A stretch of DNA of 64,000 nucleotides from Yamagishiella unicocca. Lineage: Eukaryota; Chlorophyta; Chlorophyceae; Chlamydomonadales; Volvocaceae. Positions 58,601 to 64,000 of this stretch are shown piece by piece. The notes under the pieces are model-generated. The model was not told the origin of the DNA and did not search any database. It saw only the letters and a program-made list of their open reading frames with translations. Each line of letters begins with the position of its first letter. Position 1 is the first letter of the stretch. The stretch lies in assembly GCA_003116995.1 (NCBI GenBank), contig BDSL01000008.1:310001-374000 (forward strand), read 5' to 3'. A program made the position numbers and the translations under genes.

Positions 58601-60806
58601 GGCAGAGAGGCATGGAGGAGCGGCGCGTTGTCCCTACCCGCACGCAGAACCCCCCGACCGCACCCCGACCGCACCCCCCGGTCTTCTCCCCTGCAGGCGC
58701 CTGCGCCGTCGTGCCGCTGAGGTCCTGGACGAGGCGGAGTGGGAGACGCTGTACTACGCCCGGATGGTGAGGGGCAGCCGGGGAGCTAACGGCCTGCTGC
58801 AGCGGGCCTGGCCGCACCGCTGGGCGCTGTACCCCGCAGCCACCCGTGAGTGGGACAGGAGGAGGGGCGAGGGCGGCGAGGGCAGCGAATACGCGGCTAT
58901 GCTGGGGATGGGGACGGGGACGGGGATGGGGATGTTGGTTGGTGGTTGCGGTCGGCGTGGGGTGGGGTGGTTAGCTGGGCATGCCTGGGTGCCGTACCGC
59001 ACAACCACAGCACACACAGCGACGTCTCTCCTCTCTCGCCCCTCTCCACCGCGCCTCCTAGTGTGCTCCTACACGTTCACTGCCCATCCGAAGCATGTGA
59101 TCCAGCCCTCCCCACACCGCCCCCCTCGGGGCCCGCAAGTCCTGACCCTCCCCCCTACTTCTCACGCACACCCAAACACATGTTCGAAAACGTTTTACGC
59201 CGCCTAGCTTCTGGCCCCTGTCTCCTACGTCACGTAACCGGGTCTTCTCACCACTCCCCTGCTCCGCCCTCGTCCCCGGCCCTTGCAGCCGACGCTCGGT
59301 GCGTTGGGGATTGCCTGCTGGCCACCCCCTCCCGCCCCGCCCGGGATATCATCCTCTCACGACTCAACGACGCGAAGCCTGAGATGCAGAAGAAGGTAAG
59401 CCCCGGCCGCCTAGGTGACCAAAACCCGCGGTCGGCGTGCCCACATCGTCGCACCCAACGTATGCGGTCGTGCGATAGCAAGAGCCGGCGGGAGGGGAGG
59501 GGCGCGTGCGGCAGTACGGCATGTATAAACACGACTTCAAAATCCCCTGCAAGGCCCAGGCAGGGTGCTGCTGGTCGGGTAACAGTACGTACTTGTTGCA
59601 GTGGGCTCCAGACCAAGAGGCAGAAGCACCGGGCACGTCGCAGGACAGTAAAGGAGGCGGTTAGGTGCTAGGCCCAGGCTGATTGCTGTTGGTTGGGTGC
59701 TGCGGGGGGGGGGGCGGAACTGGGCAGTAGGGTGGCGGCGTCACGTGATGTTACACGCGGTAGGGTACATGGCGCAGATGCGTCATCGCTGTCGCCCTCC
59801 CCGTCGCACGGGGACCTCCTTAGTGACAGGCAGTCTGTCTGGGGCGAGGGCAACGGAAAGAAACAGAAAACCGGTATGGGGGAGGTAGCGAGGGAACCCC
59901 CTAGTGTACCCTAGTATGCGGGGCGGGGAAGCGGCAACCCTCTGGTGTATAGATGTTTACAGATGTCTACATCATGGGAGGATGTGTTCATCCTGCTAGA
60001 GCAACACCGTCCACTAGGGCACTGAACTGGTCAAAACGAACATCGTACAGCGAACAAACGAGGAAGGTGGGAGGGTGCGTTCACGGCACCGTCCACGGTG
60101 CGCGAATTCCGTGGCACGAAGCTGCCGAGTCGCCACCCAAAATGTACGACAATTGTTGTGGCAGGAAGCTGCCGAGTCGCCACCCAAAATGTACGACAAT
60201 TGTTGTGGCAGGAAGCTGCCGAGTCGCCACCCAAAATGTACGACAATTGTCACGTCACTGGCGCGGGAAGCCACGGGCGTGATGACGTCATCAATGTGAA
60301 AATATGAATACCAGCTGCTGGCGACTTGCGCGTGACGGTTATAGCACCTTGCATTGGGGCCTCCATACTGCCTGCAGAGTTCGCAATCACGGTCCCATCC
60401 CATGTAGCCCCTCATGCACTACACGTGCAGGTCGTGCAGGGCCTGCTCTCTCTGGGGGCCAACTGCAGCCGTGATTCCCTATCTTTCGGATCGGAGAGTG
60501 TCAGGACCAGTGAGCACTCCAAACCCCTCATCATCACCAACCATCATCGTCCCACCACCACCACCACCACCACCAACACCAACACCTCGTCCACATCCCG
60601 CACCCGCGTCCTGATCACTGCATCCGCACATCCAGAACTCAAATCGTACACGCCCAGTCGCGTACGACGCTCATTTTGCAAGAGCTGTGCGCTCACTAGC
60701 GCCTGTTGCAAGTCATGTACATGTACAATCACGCGCCTTGCTTGCCTGTACGACATACCCCGCGCAGGCCAAGGAGCTGGGGCTGGATGAGCCCGGTTGG
60801 TTCTAG
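55616..60806 (+). CDS. DUF1995 family protein, probably plastid-targeted
   Basis: Eight exons: 55616-55794, 56584-56834, 57194-57302, 57892-57997, 58235-58359, 58697-58845, 59289-59395, 60768-60806, giving 354 aa with all phases consistent. After an Arg/Ser-rich, transit-peptide-like start of about 60 residues comes TVSEAVRQARTALRLYREA, then a Ser/Asp/Ala low-complexity spacer, RRLIVDLPLPSQ, GNPQPDLLVLLDEGDYPGGE, LVKLFDGGYGNRVQSRGHT, VIAVNPQWTDADSVGQPW and a C-terminal AKELGLDEPGWF. This order is typical of DUF1995 proteins of algae and plants. One member, LPA3 of Arabidopsis, helps photosystem II assembly; whether this gene does so is unknown. Intron 7 (1,372 bases) carries a 47-bp triple repeat and a family A fragment. 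A TGTAA at 61225 lies 419 bases after the stop. The start codon is the first ATG in frame before the conserved helix. Confidence 0.87.
56335..56440 (+). repeat. 16-17-bp tandem repeat in DUF1995 intron 1
   Basis: About six copies of GACACGAGGGCA, GACACGGGGAA and related units. Confidence 0.8.
57575..57835. repeat. Element-like segment with repeated ends in DUF1995 intron 3
   Basis: GAAGGTATTGAGTACCG occurs at both ends (about 57580 and 57800). Inside are an imperfect hairpin (57594-57624), a CCAGAGT/ACTCTGG palindrome and a reverse-complement match to the GTCGGATGTCGACCTTCGGC of family B at 40899. It may be a small non-autonomous element. Confidence 0.5.
59586..59660 (+). repeat. Diverged family A fragment in DUF1995 intron 7
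   Basis: GCAGTGGGCTCCAGACC is followed by a degenerate AGAAGCACCGGGCACGTCGC core. Confidence 0.5.
60118..60252 (+). repeat. 47-bp tandem repeat, three copies, DUF1995 intron 7
   Basis: The unit starts GAAGCTGCCGAGTCGCCACC and includes TGTACGACAATTGT, itself partly palindromic (ACAATTGT). Copies are virtually identical. Confidence 0.95.
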
Positions 60807-60964
60807 CATGCTGCGCAAAATGGCCGAACCCCGACTGGGGTCACTGCGTGAACCACACACGTTGGTGCGTCACATGGTGATGCCAACACCCAACATGCGA
60901 CAAATACCAGGCGCCGTTGTGACGACACCGGCCGCGGCCTCTTCACTGAGGCGGCGGAGGGGGT

Positions 60965-60969
60965 TTACA
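60965..60969 (-). terminator. Candidate TGTAA poly(A) signal for the right-edge gene
   Basis: Minus-strand TGTAA about 515 bases after the stop at 61484. Confidence 0.35.
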
Positions 60970-61224
60970 ATTAAAAAAACCGGTAACGCGACTGAGGCGG
61001 GGGGGGGCAACCTAGTAGGGGACCTCAGAAACGTCGAGCAGTGGCGCCGCGATCCCAGTAAATAGATTAGGCCATCAGCTTGTGGCGTCATGGCAACGGC
61101 AACGAAGGAACACCTTGCACTATTCTGTTTCAGGCGGCGGTGCAGATGTTGCGCCCGCCCGCGTGCGGCCCACGTTTCGGCCCAAGCGACGTGTTTTGTA
61201 TGTTTTCTATTGTGCAAGCAGTTT

Positions 61225-61229
61225 TGTAA
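61225..61229 (+). terminator. Candidate TGTAA poly(A) signal for the DUF1995 gene
   Basis: Plus-strand TGTAA 419 bases after the stop at 60806, in a locally AT-rich stretch. Confidence 0.45.
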
Positions 61230-61483
61230 GCATACCTTCAGGCTAAAGATCACTTCAAAAGGGAGTCACAGTTGAGAAATGCACAGTGCTGTAGCAGCGA
61301 GGCACGGTCTCGGTGCCGGTTCGCATAGCGGCATAATATGGTACGGCAGGTCGTTGGAGTGTCCTGGTCAGAAAGAGTGCACCGTGTTGACGGAAGTTAT
61401 CGCGAGATGTCTGCTTGCCGCCGCCCTCCGGCCAGTCACCGCCTTCCTCCCCAGCCGCGTCCTCAACCCCCACCCACGACGCA

Positions 61484-64000
61484 TCAGCGCGCGTCCCTGA
61501 TGAACGACTCCTGGTGCGCCGCGAAAGCGCTGTCCGGCAGCACAAGCGACGCCCGCCGGGGCGATCCGGGCAGCGACCGCTCCAACGCCATAACGTTCTC
61601 CATCGAAGGACTGCTGTGCAGGTCGGCCATGTGCTGCAGGTGCTGGTTCTGGTAGTGGTTGTCGTCACGGCGCCTGAAGGACGCCACCATGGGCCGTCGT
61701 TCGCCGAGCAACAAGCTGCTGGCGCTGGCCCCGCTGCTGCTGACGATGTTGCCCGCGAGCGTCGAGCGCCTCATGCTGTCCACGGCGCGGCGCAGAGCGC
61801 GAGAGGATTGGTCGGCGCCGCCGAAGGTAGCGGACTGGACCGCGGATGGCGCAGGCGCGTATCCCCCGTAGGTGACGTGGGGCCGGCGCATGGAGGGCGA
61901 TGAGGAGGTGCGGCCGTCCTCCAGCAGCGCGCCTCCGAAGCGGCTTTGCCTCCGCTCGGGCCTCTCCATTTCCATGTTGAGGTCTGCCGGCGAAGTGTCC
62001 ATCTGCGGAATCAGGGTGTTTCAGTGTTTACGGGGGGGAGGGGGTGCCGGGCGGGGGGCATTCAGGACATGTGCAGCGTGGAAGCGCCCACGCATCAGCC
62101 CTTCGGTGCAGTAACAGCTTGCTGCGCAGCCGCCATGCACTGGTAGCGACACAACATGTCAACTACCCGCTGTGGTGTTTTGAAATTAAGGGCGACGTCT
62201 TCCTCTTTTAGTGCACCGAGGGCGGCCACTGCGATGTCCGAGAGGTCGGAGGCTACCTGCGCGAATGGAGCCGCGGAGCCGGGCACAGGTACCACCCGCT
62301 ACGCCGCACACACACACGAGGTCCCACCAGCGAGCAAGCGCGGACCGCCACTGCCCTGCGCCCGCGCCTCCCACGCCTCCAGACTGTCGTACCAGAGCTG
62401 CCGTACGGAACGGATAATGCTCGTCCCAACACCCGCAGGACCCGTCGGCCAGCTGCGCTTCGTAACCCCGGGCTCCCCCGGGAGCGTCGCACTCACTCAC
62501 CACGCAATCCGATTTGTAGGCGGGGTTCGCCACCATCATCATCGTGGCGCCATCGCCTGCCTCCTGCTTGCTGCTCCTCCCGGACAGAATGCTCCAGGGG
62601 CGCCTGGGGTCCTTGCCGGCAGCCCCTCCCCCCCCGGCGGACACACGCCCCCCCTCGACGCGCATGCTCCCGCTGCCAGCCCCGTCTCCGAAACCAGACA
62701 CGCGACTCGACAGCACCGGGTGCAGTGCCGACGGAAAGCTGCCCGCTGTGACGACCTCGTGCCCCATGAAATCCACGGACTGGTTGGTCTGCGCGAAGGG
62801 CAGCATGCCCAGCATGTCGTCCTCATCCTCGTCAGCACTGGTTTCGAAGCCGCCGGCGCCGGCGTGAGACACGGTGTTGCCTCGGAAGCCACGAGGCGGC
62901 GGCTCCAGAGCCGTCGGCCCCGAGTCGCCACCCGATTGGAGCAGCCCGGCGGTCGTTCGGCTCCGATGACTGCGTGACACCAGAGGGCAGCCGTCGGCCG
63001 TAGCGTCGGTGGCGGAACCTCGGGCTAGGCGGCTGGGTTGCCACCGGCTTGAGTTGCCAGAGATGATGGGCGAGGCGGTCCCGCCCTGGCCGCGCCAGTG
63101 CTGCAGAGTCTGAGGAGGCGCACTGTCCAAGCCACCGCCACCGCCACCGCCGCCGCCGCCGCTACCGCCGCGGCTGCCGGCAGCCGACGACGACCCAAGA
63201 GCCACGACGCTGGACGAAAATACCCGCGGCGCAACAGGTGTAGCCCAGCTGTCGGACCGTTCCAGCCCGCTGCCGCCGAGACCATTGCGGTCGTAGGCCA
63301 TGCTAGTCGCGCTGGCGTGACGCTGACCCGTCGTACTGTACGGCCGCGCCGTGCCGCCGGCGAAACTGCCTCCGCTGCCCCGGTCAGCCCCTCTGCTCCC
63401 CCGGTCAGGCCCCCTGCTGCCCCGGTCAGCTCCGCTGCCGGCCCAGTCACCCTGTCCCCGTCTGCCCGGGTCTCCGCCTCGTCCCTCCATGTCGTCGGCA
63501 TCCTCGTCTGACAACACGGCGATCGCTCCGCGACCCATGGATCTGGAGGTTACGGAGGAGATCTCTGGATGGCGATCTCTGGACGAGTTTACCGGCGGCA
63601 TGTCCAGATCCTCCGAGCGATCTCTGGCACTGCCCAGGGGGGTGCTGGGAATGTCCCCAACGCCGGTTAGCATGGGGGAGTGCAGGTCACGGGACGCCCG
63701 CGGCTGCTGCTGCTGGCGCTTGCGAAGGTCATCCAGTTGCGCCGGCGGCGGAGTCTCCTCGTCGTCCTGCGTGTGGCTCGAGCGACGCGCTTTCTGCGGG
63801 GACACGGCAGCGCACGCTTGTTCGAGAGTGCTGTCACCAGGTAGCGCCGGTCGTTGGGAGACCAGCAGGGCACAGCCCCGCTCAGGCTGCAAACAGCCAC
63901 CTGCCCGTGCTGCAACGCACATCTCCAGCGGGGCATTGACCGGATCGCTGGAACACGGGCTGCTTTCCCCAGGCCCGCTGTCACAGCTGAACCCGTGACC
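61484..64000 (-). CDS. Low-complexity protein of unknown function, 5'-truncated by window edge
   Basis: Three minus-strand exons: 64000-62501 (open to the edge), 62256-62167 and 62002-61484, joined in phase 0, about 703 aa in the window. I do not recognise the family. The first exon is Ser/Gly/Asp/Arg-rich with a DRGSRG repeat, a Gly run, an acidic ETSADEDEDDMLGMLPF patch and DFMGHEVVTAGSFPSALHP. Exon 2 encodes a helix-like SDLSDIAVAALGALKEEDVA. Exon 3 begins MDTSPADLNMEMERPERRQS, is Ser/Arg-rich and ends FIRDAR. No membrane segment or catalytic motif is visible, which suggests a largely disordered, possibly regulatory or scaffold C-terminal region of a larger protein. The exon 2 donor is chosen on phase and consensus. 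Reading through it instead would end the protein at about 62095. Confidence 0.55.

Overview
The window is nuclear DNA of a green alga, most likely a volvocalean chlorophyte (Chlamydomonas/Volvox/Gonium relatives). The evidence is high GC, genes split into many short exons with GT..AG introns, introns full of GC-rich minisatellites, putative TGTAA poly(A) signals, HMAPE-type TKL kinases, short TTTTAGGG/TTTAGGG tracts and decayed LINE and copia elements. No bacterial features (operons, CRISPR, ribosome binding sites) are present. Eight protein genes were rebuilt by joining exons whose reading frames and splice phases agree. No transcript data were available, so all splice sites are predictions.

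Layout. (1) 3-5977 (+): 3' part of a TKL-type protein kinase, cut by the left edge. (2) 9282-10569 (+): CAF1/CNOT7 deadenylase of the CCR4-NOT complex, two exons. (3) 10570-16243: repeat-rich spacer with a decayed LINE and two tandem repeat copies. (4) 16244-29684 (+): a second, complete kinase of the same family, about 1,570 aa, with an N-terminal half that looks like divergent GAF modules. (5) 33728-43481 (-): 15-exon C2-C2-VASt protein with a C-terminal membrane anchor, a likely membrane-contact-site lipid transfer protein. (6) 44718-45412 (-): internally deleted Ty1/copia retrotransposon. (7) 46362-47858 (-): single-exon SLC10A7/bile-acid:sodium-symporter-like transporter. (8) 48759-55285 (-): 13-exon Peter Pan/SSF1 (Brix) ribosome biogenesis factor with an unusual RGG tail. 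(9) 55616-60806 (+): 8-exon DUF1995 protein, divergent from PPAN. (10) 61484-64000 (-): 3' part of a low-complexity protein of unknown function, cut by the right edge.

The genes do not form one pathway. CAF1 (mRNA decay) and PPAN (60S assembly) are housekeeping genes. The kinase pair is a local paralogous expansion typical of these algae.

The most unusual structural signal is in the introns. Several carry minisatellites that begin at or just inside the 5' splice site. In intron 6 of the C2/VASt gene the repeat unit contains a copy of the exon-intron junction itself, giving a ladder of candidate donor sites, three of them in frame.
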